Below the pieces are notes generated by a model. That model saw only the letters and a program-made list of their open reading frames with translations, did no database searches and had not been told where the DNA came from. From Sphingobacteriaceae bacterium (GTDB taxonomy: Bacteria > Bacteroidota > Bacteroidia > B-17B0 > Aurantibacillaceae), in the NCBI GenBank assembly GCA_016715905.1, contig JADJXI010000017.1, forward strand, positions 496,001 to 560,000: 64,000 nt of DNA, in the 5' to 3' direction. Made by a program: the position numbers and the translations under genes. Of this stretch, positions 51,193 to 61,047 are shown in pieces (within the stretch, counting starts at the first letter, position 1; each line of letters opens with the position of its first letter).

Positions 51193-52238
51193 AACTGTCG
51201 TACTTTAAATTTAATTTGCCGAAAGAATTATTAGCTGAATATCCATCCAAAAACCGTGAGGATTCACGCTTGATGGTGGTTGAACGTGCCAGTGGAAAAA
51301 TCACACACAAAAAATTTAAGGATATTTTAAATTATTTTGATGATGGAGATGTGATGATGTTGAACGACACTAAAGTTTTTCCTGCACGTATGTATGGAAA
51401 CAAAGAAAAAACAGGTGCTAAAATTGAAGTGTTTTTATTGAGGGAATTGAATGCAGAAAGCAGGTTATGGGATGTTTTAGTAGACCCGGCCCGTAAAATT
51501 AGAATTGGCAATAAATTATATTTTGGCGAGAACGATAATTTAGTAGCAGAGGTGATTGATAATACCACGTCGCGCGGAAGAACATTGCGATTTTTATACG
51601 ATGGTTCGTATGAGGAATTCAGAAAAGTGCTGTATGATTTAGGTGAAACACCATTACCAAAATACATTAAACGAAATGCCGAAGAATCGGACATTGAACG
51701 TTACCAAACTGTGTTTGCTAAAAATGAAGGAGCGGTAGCTGCACCAACAGCCGGCTTACACTTTAGCAGAGAGTTATTAAAAAGACTGGAAATAAAAGGT
51801 GTACAATTTGCACCATTGACTTTACACGTGGGCTTAGGAACATTTAGAATGGTGGAAGTAGAAGACTTAACCAAACATAAAATGGAGAGTGAGGAGGTAT
51901 TAATTTCGAGTGATACTTGTAAGATTGTTAACGCAGCACGAGCGAATAAGAAAAAAGTATGTGCAGTAGGTACAACAGTTATGCGAGCCATTGAAACCTC
52001 AGTATCTACTACAGGGCAACTAAACCCTTATGTGGGTTGGACCAACAAATTTATTTTTCCTCCATACGAATTTAGTGTGGCAAACTGCATGATTACCAAT
52101 TTTCATATGCCGGAGAGCACGCTATTAATGATGGTGAGTGCATTTGGCGGATATGATTTAATTATGAAGGCTTATAAAGAAGCTATAAAAGAAAAATACC
52201 GTTTTTATTCGTATGGGGATGCCATGTTGATTATATAA
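51189..52238 (+). CDS. queA: S-adenosylmethionine:tRNA ribosyltransferase-isomerase
   Basis: 349 aa, full length. QueA transfers the ribosyl part of SAM to preQ1-tRNA, making epoxyqueuosine in the wobble position of GUN-anticodon tRNAs. Conserved segments: FNLPKELLAEYPSKNREDSRLM at the N-terminus, MLNDTKVFPARMYG, YQTVFAKNEGAVAAPTAGLH, LHVGLGTFRMV and MITNFHMPESTLLMMVSAFGG. The ATG overlaps the stop of a 34-codon upstream ORF. A bidirectional terminator follows. Confidence 0.97.
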   Translation: MKLSYFKFNLPKELLAEYPSKNREDSRLMVVERASGKITHKKFKDILNYFDDGDVMMLNDTKVFPARMYGNKEKTGAKIEVFLLRELNAESRLWDVLVDPARKIRIGNKLYFGENDNLVAEVIDNTTSRGRTLRFLYDGSYEEFRKVLYDLGETPLPKYIKRNAEESDIERYQTVFAKNEGAVAAPTAGLHFSRELLKRLEIKGVQFAPLTLHVGLGTFRMVEVEDLTKHKMESEEVLISSDTCKIVNAARANKKKVCAVGTTVMRAIETSVSTTGQLNPYVGWTNKFIFPPYEFSVANCMITNFHMPESTLLMMVSAFGGYDLIMKAYKEAIKEKYRFYSYGDAMLII

Positions 52239-52253
52239 AAACGGATTTGATCT

Positions 52254-52285
52254 AAAAAAAGGGAAACTATATGTTTACCTTTTTT
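52254..52285. terminator. Bidirectional rho-independent terminator
   Basis: A6GG-x-AAAC pairs with GTTT-x-CCT6 around the loop TATAT, flanked by A- and T-tracts on the two sides. It lies between the convergent queA and coiled-coil genes and would stop both transcripts. Confidence 0.65.
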
Positions 52286-52286
52286 A

Positions 52287-53213
52287 TTAATCTAATTTAA
52301 ATCCTCCGCTTCCTATTATGGATCCTTCGCAGGAAATTTCGAGTATGTAATTTCCGGGCACCATTTCACCCTGGCCCTCACAATAGGTTGCGCCACTTAT
52401 TTCTGTATTGGCATAATTTAAACTTTCCTTACCGGCAAAATAACCGCTGCCTTTGTTAAAGCTGAACTTATAGTTATCATCGTAACTTTTGGCCATTTCC
52501 TTTCCATCGGGAGTCATGATTCGAATAAAGATGGTTTTTTCACCGGCTTTAGCAATTTTATTTTCCCCTAAACTAAAACTAACTTTAATTTTTTCTGCCT
52601 TGCGGGCTTTAGTGGTTTCAACTTCTTTTTTACCCCCACGCTTATAATAAACAGCTTTTGCCGAAATATTAAAACAACTTAAAACACTTCCTTTAGCAAT
52701 GGTGTTTTTTAATTCATCTTTTTCTTTTTCCAGCACTTCTTGTTTTTCTTTTTCCTTATCGAGTTGTTTTAAAACCGATTTTTTTTCTGCTACTAAGGTT
52801 TGATTTAAGGTGTTTAAAGAATCGATTGTGCGAACATAGCCTTTCATAATGGCACGTAAAGTTTCAGTTTCTTTTTTCAATTTTCCAATGATGTAAGCAT
52901 CACCCCTGTGTTTTTCAGCTTGTTTTATTAGTTCTTCAATTCTTGCCTTCTTCTCTTCAATGTCTTGTGCTAAAAACTTATCGTTGGTTTGCAGGGTTTC
53001 AAAATCGCGTTGTAATTCCATTAAATCCGTCTTCACATTGTCGCGTTCAATAATAATTTTTTCGGTTACTATTTTTTGTTCAACTATTTTGTTTTTCTCG
53101 TTAAATAACAACCAGCCGGTTATTCCGTTGGTACACATTAACAAAATAATTATGAGCCATAAAAAAAGGGCCCTTTTTTTTCTTGAATTTTCTTCTTGTT
53201 TGTTCTGATTCAC
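52287..53213 (-). CDS. Membrane-anchored coiled-coil protein
   Basis: 308 aa with a GTG start. One membrane helix (about 13-34), a long coiled coil (about 40-175, heptads rich in Glu and Lys), then a C-terminal beta domain (about 178-308) with GEKTIFIRIMTPDGKEMA and VPGNYILEISCEGSIIGSGG. This helix-coil-sandwich layout is a recurrent Bacteroidota protein of unknown function; the periplasmic sandwich may sense or bind a partner. A TATTTTTG -7-like box (53218-53225, minus) lies just before the start. Divergent from comF. Confidence 0.7.
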   Translation of the reverse strand: MNQNKQEENSRKKRALFLWLIIILLMCTNGITGWLLFNEKNKIVEQKIVTEKIIIERDNVKTDLMELQRDFETLQTNDKFLAQDIEEKKARIEELIKQAEKHRGDAYIIGKLKKETETLRAIMKGYVRTIDSLNTLNQTLVAEKKSVLKQLDKEKEKQEVLEKEKDELKNTIAKGSVLSCFNISAKAVYYKRGGKKEVETTKARKAEKIKVSFSLGENKIAKAGEKTIFIRIMTPDGKEMAKSYDDNYKFSFNKGSGYFAGKESLNYANTEISGATYCEGQGEMVPGNYILEISCEGSIIGSGGFKLD

Positions 53214-53257
53214 ATAACAAAAATACTTACAAAAAATAGTACATTCGCTTAAAGCTT

Positions 53258-53950
53258 ATGACACTTATTAACGATTTCTTGTCATTAATTTTTCCCAGGG
53301 CTTGTCAGTCTTGCAGGGTTAATCTTTTTAAACACGAAAAGCAGATATGTAATTCCTGTTTGGTCCAATTGAATCGCAGCAATTTCCATAAAACGCCCAA
53401 CAATCCACTTTATCATTTGTTAAGCGGCAGAGTACTATTTCAAAATATAGCTGCCTTTTTGATATTTGAAAAACAGGGTAGGGTTCAAAATATGATACAT
53501 GCCATCAAATACCAAGGAAACAAAGAATTGGCCATTTTTTTAGGGGAATTATTTGCTTATGATTTGTTAAATGATGGGGTAATGTCAGACATTGATGTGA
53601 TCATCCCCATACCGCTTCACTCAAAAAAATTAAAACAAAGGGGTTATAATCAAAGCGAATACTTAGGCAAAGGAGTAAGCAATAAATTAAATAAACCTTT
53701 AATTACGGATATACTTTTAAAAGCTAAAGAAACCGGGACTCAAACCAAGCTTAAAAAATTTGAACGTTGGGAAAATGTGGGTAAGGTATTTGAAATTTCA
53801 AATGAATTGTTGCTTGAAAATAAACATGTATTGTTGGTTGATGATGTAATTACTACAGGGGCCACTTTGGAAGCTGCATCACAACGCTTATTGCAGATAA
53901 AAGGTTTAAAATTATCAATTGCAGCTTTAGCCTTTGCGCCTAAAAGATAA
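53258..53950 (+). CDS. ComF-family phosphoribosyltransferase-like protein
   Basis: 230 aa. N-terminal zinc-binding cysteines (CQSC and CNSC), IHAIKYQGNKELAIFLG, IPIPLHSKKLKQRGYNQSE, and the PRPP-binding loop HVLLVDDVITTGATLE are the ComF hallmarks. In competent bacteria ComFC takes part in DNA uptake with the ComFA helicase; in Bacteroidota the protein is ubiquitous and its role unproven. Full length. Convergent with the following lipoprotein gene, two bases between stops. Confidence 0.93.
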   Translation: MTLINDFLSLIFPRACQSCRVNLFKHEKQICNSCLVQLNRSNFHKTPNNPLYHLLSGRVLFQNIAAFLIFEKQGRVQNMIHAIKYQGNKELAIFLGELFAYDLLNDGVMSDIDVIIPIPLHSKKLKQRGYNQSEYLGKGVSNKLNKPLITDILLKAKETGTQTKLKKFERWENVGKVFEISNELLLENKHVLLVDDVITTGATLEAASQRLLQIKGLKLSIAALAFAPKR

Positions 53951-53952
53951 AT

Positions 53953-54492
53953 TTACTTGTCTTTGTAAATAACCATATTGATTTTGCCTTTGGTTGGGCT
54001 TGAGTTATCGCTTAAGGCAACCACAAAAGGTTTTCTTTCGCCTTCAAAACAGTTGTAAACGACTTGACCCTGGTCTTCTATAGGGTTTGGCAGTTTATTG
54101 GCATAATAATCTTTAATATCACAAAATAAATAGGAGGTTAATTCAAGATCGTTACTGTTTATTTGCACGTTAATTTCTTCCAAAGAATCGTTATGGATGA
54201 CGTATTCTACCGAAAAATTAGTGTCAGAATCCTTTAAAAATTCATAAAATAATCTTCCGTTTTCTTTTTCAGCCGGCGTGTTTTTTTCACTATTAAGAAT
54301 AGCTTCAGTTTTAGCATTTAAATCCAGCCCTCTAAAAACACCGGATTTGGTTAAAATAATTTCATCTAATAAGGGATGAAATCCTTCAAACACCCTTTGT
54401 TTTACAGGAGTTTGCTCAACAATTTCCTGTTTGCAGCCCGTTATAAAAAACAAAGCTAACATGGCAAAGCCGGATATTAGGTGTAATCGCAT
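53953..54492 (-). CDS. Hypothetical lipoprotein
   Basis: 179 aa from ATG 54490-54492, which gives MRLHLISGFAMLALFFITGC, a standard lipoprotein leader with lipobox ITGC; the TTG-type extension to 54537 would only lengthen the leader. The mature part starts with a Pro/Gln/Glu linker, has a helical segment around ILNSEKNTPAEKENGRLFYEFLKD and a beta-rich end (GQVVYNCFEGERKPFVVALSD). No family recognised. Likely facing the periplasm. Confidence 0.65.
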   Translation of the reverse strand: MRLHLISGFAMLALFFITGCKQEIVEQTPVKQRVFEGFHPLLDEIILTKSGVFRGLDLNAKTEAILNSEKNTPAEKENGRLFYEFLKDSDTNFSVEYVIHNDSLEEINVQINSNDLELTSYLFCDIKDYYANKLPNPIEDQGQVVYNCFEGERKPFVVALSDNSSPTKGKINMVIYKDK

Positions 54493-54623
54493 AGATTTAA
54501 GGTTTAAATTTACAAAATAAACAGTGTTAAAGAACAATAAAATGCTAATTAACTAACAGCAATACAAACAAAATTATCCCCTCAAATGCGTTAAATAAAG
54601 CTGAGAATTACGTATTTTAGTGA

Positions 54624-55109
54624 ATGGCCAAAATCAATACCGATTTTAGAATTAAGCTTACAGTACTTTTAATAATTTTTACATTACCCTGTATTTTCGC
54701 CCAAAAACTACAGAAAAAAGATGCCGAATTATTACTAGATAAAACGATTACTTTTTTGAAAGTTTCTGATGAGATGTCGTTCGTTCAATTGTGGGATTTG
54801 AATAATGTTGATTCTTCTAATCATCAGATACAATTTACAATAAAGGATATTAAAGAACATTTTAAAGAGCTGAAATTGTTTTTGGATACGGCTATAAATA
54901 ATCGTTTGCCCATTAAGGATATAGAAGTAAATAAACTTGATAAAATTGAACAGGCAGAGTACTTATCCAAATATAAAATAAGTGGCTATTTTGATTATCC
55001 CAATTCGGTAACAAAAGGGATTTCATTTTATGTTAATTTTAAAAAAGGGGCCTGGTATTATAAATTCTCCCCGGATTATACAGTTTTAGTAAAAGAAACT
55101 AAGAAATGA
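54624..55109 (+). CDS. Hypothetical secreted protein
   Basis: 161 aa with a signal peptide (about 1-26, ending LPCIFAQ). The mature part is helical then beta-rich (LLLDKTITFLKVSDEMSFVQ; GISFYVNFKKGAWYYKFSPD), resembling DUF-type NTF2/cystatin-like periplasmic proteins, but I cannot name a family. It is divergent from the lipoprotein gene at 53953-54492 and 100 bases upstream of porZ, without an obvious terminator between, so it may be read into porZ. Confidence 0.6.
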   Translation: MAKINTDFRIKLTVLLIIFTLPCIFAQKLQKKDAELLLDKTITFLKVSDEMSFVQLWDLNNVDSSNHQIQFTIKDIKEHFKELKLFLDTAINNRLPIKDIEVNKLDKIEQAEYLSKYKISGYFDYPNSVTKGISFYVNFKKGAWYYKFSPDYTVLVKETKK

Positions 55110-55209
55110 TTTATCCGAATTGTAATAAACAGCCCATTAACCGATAAATAAACCTGATTTTAAAAGTAATAAAACATTAATTTTAACGTTGTAGGATACT
55201 ACATTGGAA

Positions 55210-57528
55210 ATGAAAAAAAGGCTGGTACTTATACTTATTTGGGTAATTTCAAACGCGAGCGCGCAAATCGGTCCTTTTTCCTGGCAAGATCACCTGAGCT
55301 TTAATTCGGCAAACACCCTTTGTCGGTTTAACGGCAAAATCTATGCGTCAAATTACAATGGCCTGATGATTTATGATATAGAGGAGGGAACCGGCACTAG
55401 ATTAAATAAAATTAATGGTTTAAACGACGTAGGAGTTAAATTATTGAGAGTAAATCCCAATAATAATAAAATGTTGGTGGTATATGATAACTCGAATATT
55501 GATGTGATAGATGCAGAAGGACAAGTTAAAAACTTTCCGGATATTAAAATCAAAACCATAAATGGGAAAAAAACCATAAACGAGGCTTTTTTTGTTGGTC
55601 ACTTGGCTTACCTGGCTACCGGCCTTGGGGTTATTGTTTTTGATATGGAAAAATTGGAAATTAAAGATTCCTATATTATCGGCCCTAATGGAACTAATTT
55701 GGAGGTATATCAGGTTGCTTTAAATGATTCGTTAATCTTTGCGGCAACGCCTAACGGTCTGTTTCGTGCCAATCATAAATTGAAAATATTAAACAATTTC
55801 AGTAATTGGAAATTAGCAACACCACTTCCAAATGGTATTTATTCCGGGGTTGTTGCTGTAGAAAATAAAATAATTGCTGCGTTCGCCCCTTCAAAAATAT
55901 TACCCGGACAATTAATTGATACTTTATTTATTTTAGAAAATAATATTTGGAAGCGATATACGGATATAGGACAAAACTATATTGTAAATAAATTACTGCA
56001 TGTAGATGGAAAATACTTTTCGTTTATGGCTCAATTCGGACCCTTAATTGTAGATGTGAATACTAAAGAAACAAAAGCATATATAACATCTTATAACGGT
56101 ATAGAAATAAAGGCAGAAGATGCTATTTTTTTTATGGACAATACCAACGAGCTGTCTTATTGGGTAGCGGATAGAAGGAACGGGTTGTTTCAAACCTATG
56201 GTTCCAATCCATTTTACCCTCAAAACTTAATTACGGTGAACGGTACCAATAAAAGCTACGTAAGTAATATAGACGTAGATAAAGGTGAAGTTTTAGTTTC
56301 CCCTTCTTATCCAAATGATGGTGGCGGCACCATATTATTAGTTGAAGGGATTAATCACTACCGTGAAAATAATTGGGAGTATTTTACTTTTAAAGATTTT
56401 TCAAATAATTATATCTACGATATTAATCATGTTATTTTCGACCGGAAAGATCATTCCCGTATTTGGGCCAGCTCATGGAGCACAGGCTTGTGTGAATTTA
56501 AAGATCACACACTTGTGAAAATATACAATACTACCAATAGTACTTTAAAAGAAGTGGTACAGGATCAAATTCGCATTGGTGGCTTATCAATGGATAAAGA
56601 CGGGAATTTATGGATTGCCAACAGCGATGTTAAAGAATATATTGCCGTTCGTAAAGCCGATGGAAATTTTTTATCCTTTAATTTAACGGTACCGCGTTTC
56701 ACTCGTAAAATAATGGTTGACCGAAATAACTTTGTTTGGGCTCTACACGAAAGAGATGGTGGACTAACTGTTTATAAGCATGATAATTTTACCACCTCCG
56801 TTGCAAAAGTATTATTTAAAGAAGCCGGTGCCGGAAATTTACAATCCAATTCAGTTTACTCTATTGCGGAAGATAAAGATGGAAAAATTTGGGTGGGTAC
56901 TTCCGAAGGTATTCGCGTATTTTATACACCAACTAATATTTTTGATCCCACCAACTTTGATGCCGAACCGATTAAAATTATTCAGGATGGGAATGTAGAA
57001 CTGTTATTGGAAAAAGAAACAGTAACTTCAATTGTTGTGGATGGAGCTAACAATAAATGGGTAGGTACATTATCCAGCGGCCTATATTGTTTTAATTCAG
57101 ACGGTCAAAAGGAATTATATCATTTTACAAAAGAAAACAGTCCTATGTATTCAAACAATGTGGTTGATTTAAATTACAACCCGGAAACCGGAGATGTTTT
57201 TATTGGAACTGATTTAGGTTTACAATCATTTAGAAGCGGAATAATAGAAGGAGCCGAAAACTATTCCCAAATATATGCATTCCCAAATCCGGTTAAACCG
57301 GGCTATACAGGAAATGTATTTGTAAGAGGATTGGTAGACGAGTCTATTGTAAAGATTACGGATGAAAGCGGAAATTTAGTGTGGGAAACCAAATCTAATG
57401 GGGGACAAATTGTTTGGGATGTAAAAAATCTTTCCGGTGCCAGGGCAGCATCCGGTGTATATATTATATATGCAATGGTGCCCAACGGAGAAATTAAAGC
57501 ATTAACCAAAATTCTGGTTGTAAATTAA
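55210..57528 (+). CDS. porZ: Type IX secretion system protein PorZ
   Basis: 772 aa. PorZ is the surface component of the T9SS attachment complex; in Porphyromonas it binds anionic LPS and hands it to the sortase PorU. Visible: signal peptide (MKKRLVLILIWVISNASAQ), a two-propeller N-terminal region (GPFSWQDHLSF, INGLNDVGVKLLRV, KTINEAFFVGHLAYLATGLG, IWVGTSEGIRVFY, VVDGANNKWVGTLSSG), and a C-terminal type A-like domain (YAFPNPVKPGYTGNVFV ... ASGVYIIYA). ATG 55210 is used; the TTG six bases upstream adds nothing. The stop overlaps recO by one base, the arrangement usual in Bacteroidota, which supports the assignment. Confidence 0.93.
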   Translation: MKKRLVLILIWVISNASAQIGPFSWQDHLSFNSANTLCRFNGKIYASNYNGLMIYDIEEGTGTRLNKINGLNDVGVKLLRVNPNNNKMLVVYDNSNIDVIDAEGQVKNFPDIKIKTINGKKTINEAFFVGHLAYLATGLGVIVFDMEKLEIKDSYIIGPNGTNLEVYQVALNDSLIFAATPNGLFRANHKLKILNNFSNWKLATPLPNGIYSGVVAVENKIIAAFAPSKILPGQLIDTLFILENNIWKRYTDIGQNYIVNKLLHVDGKYFSFMAQFGPLIVDVNTKETKAYITSYNGIEIKAEDAIFFMDNTNELSYWVADRRNGLFQTYGSNPFYPQNLITVNGTNKSYVSNIDVDKGEVLVSPSYPNDGGGTILLVEGINHYRENNWEYFTFKDFSNNYIYDINHVIFDRKDHSRIWASSWSTGLCEFKDHTLVKIYNTTNSTLKEVVQDQIRIGGLSMDKDGNLWIANSDVKEYIAVRKADGNFLSFNLTVPRFTRKIMVDRNNFVWALHERDGGLTVYKHDNFTTSVAKVLFKEAGAGNLQSNSVYSIAEDKDGKIWVGTSEGIRVFYTPTNIFDPTNFDAEPIKIIQDGNVELLLEKETVTSIVVDGANNKWVGTLSSGLYCFNSDGQKELYHFTKENSPMYSNNVVDLNYNPETGDVFIGTDLGLQSFRSGIIEGAENYSQIYAFPNPVKPGYTGNVFVRGLVDESIVKITDESGNLVWETKSNGGQIVWDVKNLSGARAASGVYIIYAMVPNGEIKALTKILVVN

Positions 57529-58250
57529 TGCGAGTAAATGACAAAGCGCTTGTTTTGCAAGCTGTAAAATACGGCGACAGAAAATCTATTTTGAAATTAT
57601 ACACGCGAGAGCATGGATTACTGAGCGTGGCTGTGGTTACAGGAAGTTCTCCAAAAGCAAAAGTTAAAACATCAAGTATACTTCCTTGTAGTTTAATTGA
57701 AGCACAATTGATTGTAAAACAAAATAAAGATGTACAGCAATTAAACGAGGCTTTTTGTTATTGCCCGAATGAAAATATTACAGGCAATTTTGCTAAAATA
57801 GGCATAGCTCAGTTTATAAATGAATTGCTTATTAAAACCTTAAAGGAGCAATCGTCAAATTTTATACTTTTTGATTTTATTGAACAATTTATAAAGTACT
57901 TGAATGAATGCGATAACAATTTAAATGCTTTACACGTGTATTTTATGCTAGAACTTTCTATTTATCTGGGCATAGAACCGCAGGCTAATTTTGATAACAT
58001 CAATTGCTTTTTTGATAATCGTGAAGGGAGATTTGTAGCCGTTCATTTGCCTTTTCCAATGGGATTTGACAGAGAAGAGTCCCAACTTTTTAATGAAGCT
58101 ATTCAGAACAATTCGCCTGAGAAAAAATGGAGTAAGGAACATCGTATAAAATTATTAGATCTTTTACTGGCTTATTATCAAATGCATATTCCGGGTTTTT
58201 CGCCTCCTAAAAGTCATATTGTTTTGAAGGAAGTAATGAGTGAGCTGTAA
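57528..58250 (+). CDS. recO: DNA repair protein RecO
   Basis: 240 aa. RecO loads RecA in RecF-pathway recombination. N-terminal OB fold (VLQAVKYGDRKSILKLYTRE-type, with LLSVAVVTGSSP) and a C-terminal helical part including LELSIYLGIEPQAN and the Cys-containing segment INCFFDNREGRF where other RecO proteins carry a zinc site; here only one Cys is kept, as is usual in Bacteroidota. The ATG overlaps the porZ stop (TAATG). Confidence 0.93.
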   Translation: MRVNDKALVLQAVKYGDRKSILKLYTREHGLLSVAVVTGSSPKAKVKTSSILPCSLIEAQLIVKQNKDVQQLNEAFCYCPNENITGNFAKIGIAQFINELLIKTLKEQSSNFILFDFIEQFIKYLNECDNNLNALHVYFMLELSIYLGIEPQANFDNINCFFDNREGRFVAVHLPFPMGFDREESQLFNEAIQNNSPEKKWSKEHRIKLLDLLLAYYQMHIPGFSPPKSHIVLKEVMSEL

Positions 58251-59849
58251 TTAGTAATCTCTATAGGAGTTCCAAATCCCGGATTTAATACCAAAATAAA
58301 TAAAAGGGTCCTGAATAATATAGCCCTCTGTTGTACTTTGCGATCTTTGAATAAAACCGGCTTCCATTCTTAGGTTCATATCCGGAATGAGAAAATAAGT
58401 GAATTTAAAATCAAACTGTAAAAAATTATTTTGAATACCCTGTCCGGTATAGTGTCCATATTCATAAGGACGGTTAACATAACTGATAAATAAATTTTGA
58501 CCCATGTTAGTTTTTGAGTTTGAGGTATCCTTACCTATCAGTGCATAATTTAATTTGCCCGAAAACTCTATGTTCTTTTTGCGAAACTTAACCATACCTA
58601 GAAGTTCACGAAAATTCGCTCCCATGGGATGGGCCAAGGGCGAACCGTAATGCGCGTAGTTTTGTTGTACAATGCCATGGGTATATGTGTACGGCCTCAC
58701 CTCATTATATTCAAACTGAAAGCTTAAACCTCTTTTGCCAAAGGCATTGATATAACGTGCTCCAAGTTGCCAGGCCTGTTTGTTTGCCCACCATCCGGTG
58801 CGGGCTCGTATGGCAGATAACAAAAACTCATCTAAGGCCAATTGACCATATAATTTAAAATGTGATTTAAATTTGTAACTTATATTTAATCCCATCAAGG
58901 CATTATCGGGAGAGCCAACCGAATATTCAACGGGACGAAAAAAGATAACAGGGTTTAGGTAGTTTACATCAAAAGTTCTGTTACTCAAACTATCATTGCC
59001 TCGCCAAATAATATTTTCAAATACAGAAACATTTAGTTCTTTAGTAATGTTGTAACTCAAATAATGAAAACTCGCAAACTTAGTTCTGAATTTTTCTTTT
59101 TCACCATTAGCCCCACTAATGTCTGTCATCATGGTATACCAAACATTGTATTGAAAGCGCCAGATATTAGTGTTGATTCGAAAAAAAGGATAGGCCGGCG
59201 CAACATCACTCAACAATAAACTGCGATATCCATCGCCAATAAAATGCCGGTCTCTCCCGGCCTGAAAATTAAAAACTTTATTATTGTGGGGCGAATAAGA
59301 TAAATAACCCGTGTAATCAAAAACCTGATATCCTTTTTTATTGTTGCTATAGGCTTGTCCGAATTCAGGAATAACTTTATTGGCGTAAACTAAGGTGTCG
59401 TTAAAATAGGGTAAAGACACTCTGCCACCAACAAGAGTTGCGGCAAAAGTGAAGTCGTCGTTAATATTGGTTTTTAAATGCATCCCGCCTAAATATTCGG
59501 CTAGCGGACTTTTCAAAAGAGGGTCGTAACCTATTGATGCATTAACAACAGGATGAAGTTGTAAATTAAACCAGTTTCTTTTCTGCGGTTTTTCGTTAAA
59601 CGTTTTACTTAAAAAGTAATTTTTAAAAGCATAAAATTTGAAAGGTATTAAAGAGTCATTATAATTTGAGAAAGTACTGCTTAAATAAGGTTTAAAAGAG
59701 GAGTGAAATTTAAGATCCGGTCGTTGTATATTCTGATAATCGAAGGCTTCATTCACCTGGTTTTCTAAAAAAGCATTTCGGGCCTGCTGATCATATTGTG
59801 CAATGAGAGCATGATTTAACAAAAATAGTAGTATAAAAATCCTCTTCAT
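58251..59849 (-). CDS. Wzi/RemB-like outer-membrane protein
   Basis: 532 aa with a signal peptide (1-17) and a beta-barrel pattern. The segment FQAGRDRHFIGDGYRSLLLS, then DVAPAYPFFRINTNIW, matches the conserved part of capsule-assembly Wzi-like barrels; in gliding Flavobacteria the related protein RemB is needed for motility. A role in surface polysaccharide attachment or gliding is therefore inferred. It is convergent with recO with no gap, and divergent from a T9SS cargo gene. The C-terminus (GIKSGIWNSYRDY) ends in an aromatic strand. Confidence 0.7.
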   Translation of the reverse strand: MKRIFILLFLLNHALIAQYDQQARNAFLENQVNEAFDYQNIQRPDLKFHSSFKPYLSSTFSNYNDSLIPFKFYAFKNYFLSKTFNEKPQKRNWFNLQLHPVVNASIGYDPLLKSPLAEYLGGMHLKTNINDDFTFAATLVGGRVSLPYFNDTLVYANKVIPEFGQAYSNNKKGYQVFDYTGYLSYSPHNNKVFNFQAGRDRHFIGDGYRSLLLSDVAPAYPFFRINTNIWRFQYNVWYTMMTDISGANGEKEKFRTKFASFHYLSYNITKELNVSVFENIIWRGNDSLSNRTFDVNYLNPVIFFRPVEYSVGSPDNALMGLNISYKFKSHFKLYGQLALDEFLLSAIRARTGWWANKQAWQLGARYINAFGKRGLSFQFEYNEVRPYTYTHGIVQQNYAHYGSPLAHPMGANFRELLGMVKFRKKNIEFSGKLNYALIGKDTSNSKTNMGQNLFISYVNRPYEYGHYTGQGIQNNFLQFDFKFTYFLIPDMNLRMEAGFIQRSQSTTEGYIIQDPFIYFGIKSGIWNSYRDY

Positions 59850-59943
59850 TTATAAAGTAAAAGTACATAAAAAGCCGCTTCGCTTGCGGTAATTATCAGA
59901 TTTAAGCACGTTTTGCAATATTGAAAATTTGGCTATCTTTACT

Positions 59944-61023
59944 ATGAGAATGAAATTAAAAATTATATTCTGTATTATTTTGTTTTTGATTAACAAAAAT
60001 TTGCCAGCGCAGGCCTGCACAATGGGAAATTATTTGACTGCCTATCGAATTCCAACAACTTCGTATCCGTATTTTAGTATTGGCTCTGGAATTACCGTTT
60101 CAGTATCTACTAATTGTGGAAATTATAATAACATAAGTTATAGTTGTGGCGGAAACTTATATGCTTGTGCATCGCCGGCTTGGGGATTAATTACAACGAC
60201 ACATTATATCAGACTAACATTTTCGGCCCCCGTTACCAATTTGACCATAATTGTAAATGGCACCAATCAAACCGAAACATTTTATTTTGCCGCAGGTACA
60301 GGCGCTATTACCATGAGCAATTATTGTACGCCAGATTACAGTGCTGCCGGTGCATCTGTAACAGATAACGCATTACCGGCTAATGGTTCTATAATGACAG
60401 TAAATAATAATATCGGTTCAACTACCTATACTATTACGCATAATGGATTAGGTGCTGGATCAAGAGTTACACTTTTAGATTGTTTTGTTCCTTTAATTAT
60501 TTTACCTATTGAACTTGCTTCATTCAAAGCGGAGTGTTCAAATAAAAATGAAGCTAAGCTACAATGGAAAGTTATCGGCGGATGGAATAGAGGGATGCTG
60601 GAAGTTCAAAAAAGTTTTAATGGGGAAGATTGGACGACTTTAAAAGTATATAATGATGAGAATTATCATGGCGACGGAGAATATACTTATACAGATTATT
60701 CAGAAGAAAATGATGTTGCCTATTATAGATTAAAACATGTGGATGATATGGGATATTATAAATTTTCACAAACTATATTGGCCGGGAATTGTCACAAGAT
60801 GAAAAATGAATTGAAGATTTATCCTAACCCGTCAACCGACAATATACATTTGAGTGGCCATTTGATGGATGAACTTCAAATTTATAATTTAATAGGAGAT
60901 GTAGTTCAGCGCCAAAAAGTAGAATTGAATTCAAATGAAGCCGATGTGAATATTAAAAATTTAAATAGTGGCGTGTACTTTATCCGTTCCGGGGAGTTAA
61001 GTCAGAAATTTATTAAGGAGTAA
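59944..61023 (+). CDS. T9SS type A cargo, small secreted protein
   Basis: 359 aa from ATG 59944 (ATG 59950 is also possible). Signal peptide ending NLPAQA; N-terminal unique domain (about 25-180) with several Cys; a beta module opening LPIELASFKAECSNKNEAKL and closing YYRLKHVDDMGYYKFSQTI; C-terminal type A sorting domain (about 290-359, IYPNPSTDNIHLSG ... LNSGVYFIRSG). The module and sorting domain match those of the cargo at 35997-37079 while the N-terminal domains differ. A terminator lies about 150 bases downstream. Confidence 0.82.
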   Translation: MRMKLKIIFCIILFLINKNLPAQACTMGNYLTAYRIPTTSYPYFSIGSGITVSVSTNCGNYNNISYSCGGNLYACASPAWGLITTTHYIRLTFSAPVTNLTIIVNGTNQTETFYFAAGTGAITMSNYCTPDYSAAGASVTDNALPANGSIMTVNNNIGSTTYTITHNGLGAGSRVTLLDCFVPLIILPIELASFKAECSNKNEAKLQWKVIGGWNRGMLEVQKSFNGEDWTTLKVYNDENYHGDGEYTYTDYSEENDVAYYRLKHVDDMGYYKFSQTILAGNCHKMKNELKIYPNPSTDNIHLSGHLMDELQIYNLIGDVVQRQKVELNSNEADVNIKNLNSGVYFIRSGELSQKFIKE

Positions 61024-61047
61024 GTTTAATTATTTGAATTTAAAGGG

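Noticed and set aside
59850..59943. Terminator-like CCGC/GCGG hairpin between divergent genes
   Set aside because: The stem is only four bases with no T-run, and it lies in a promoter region rather than after a gene.
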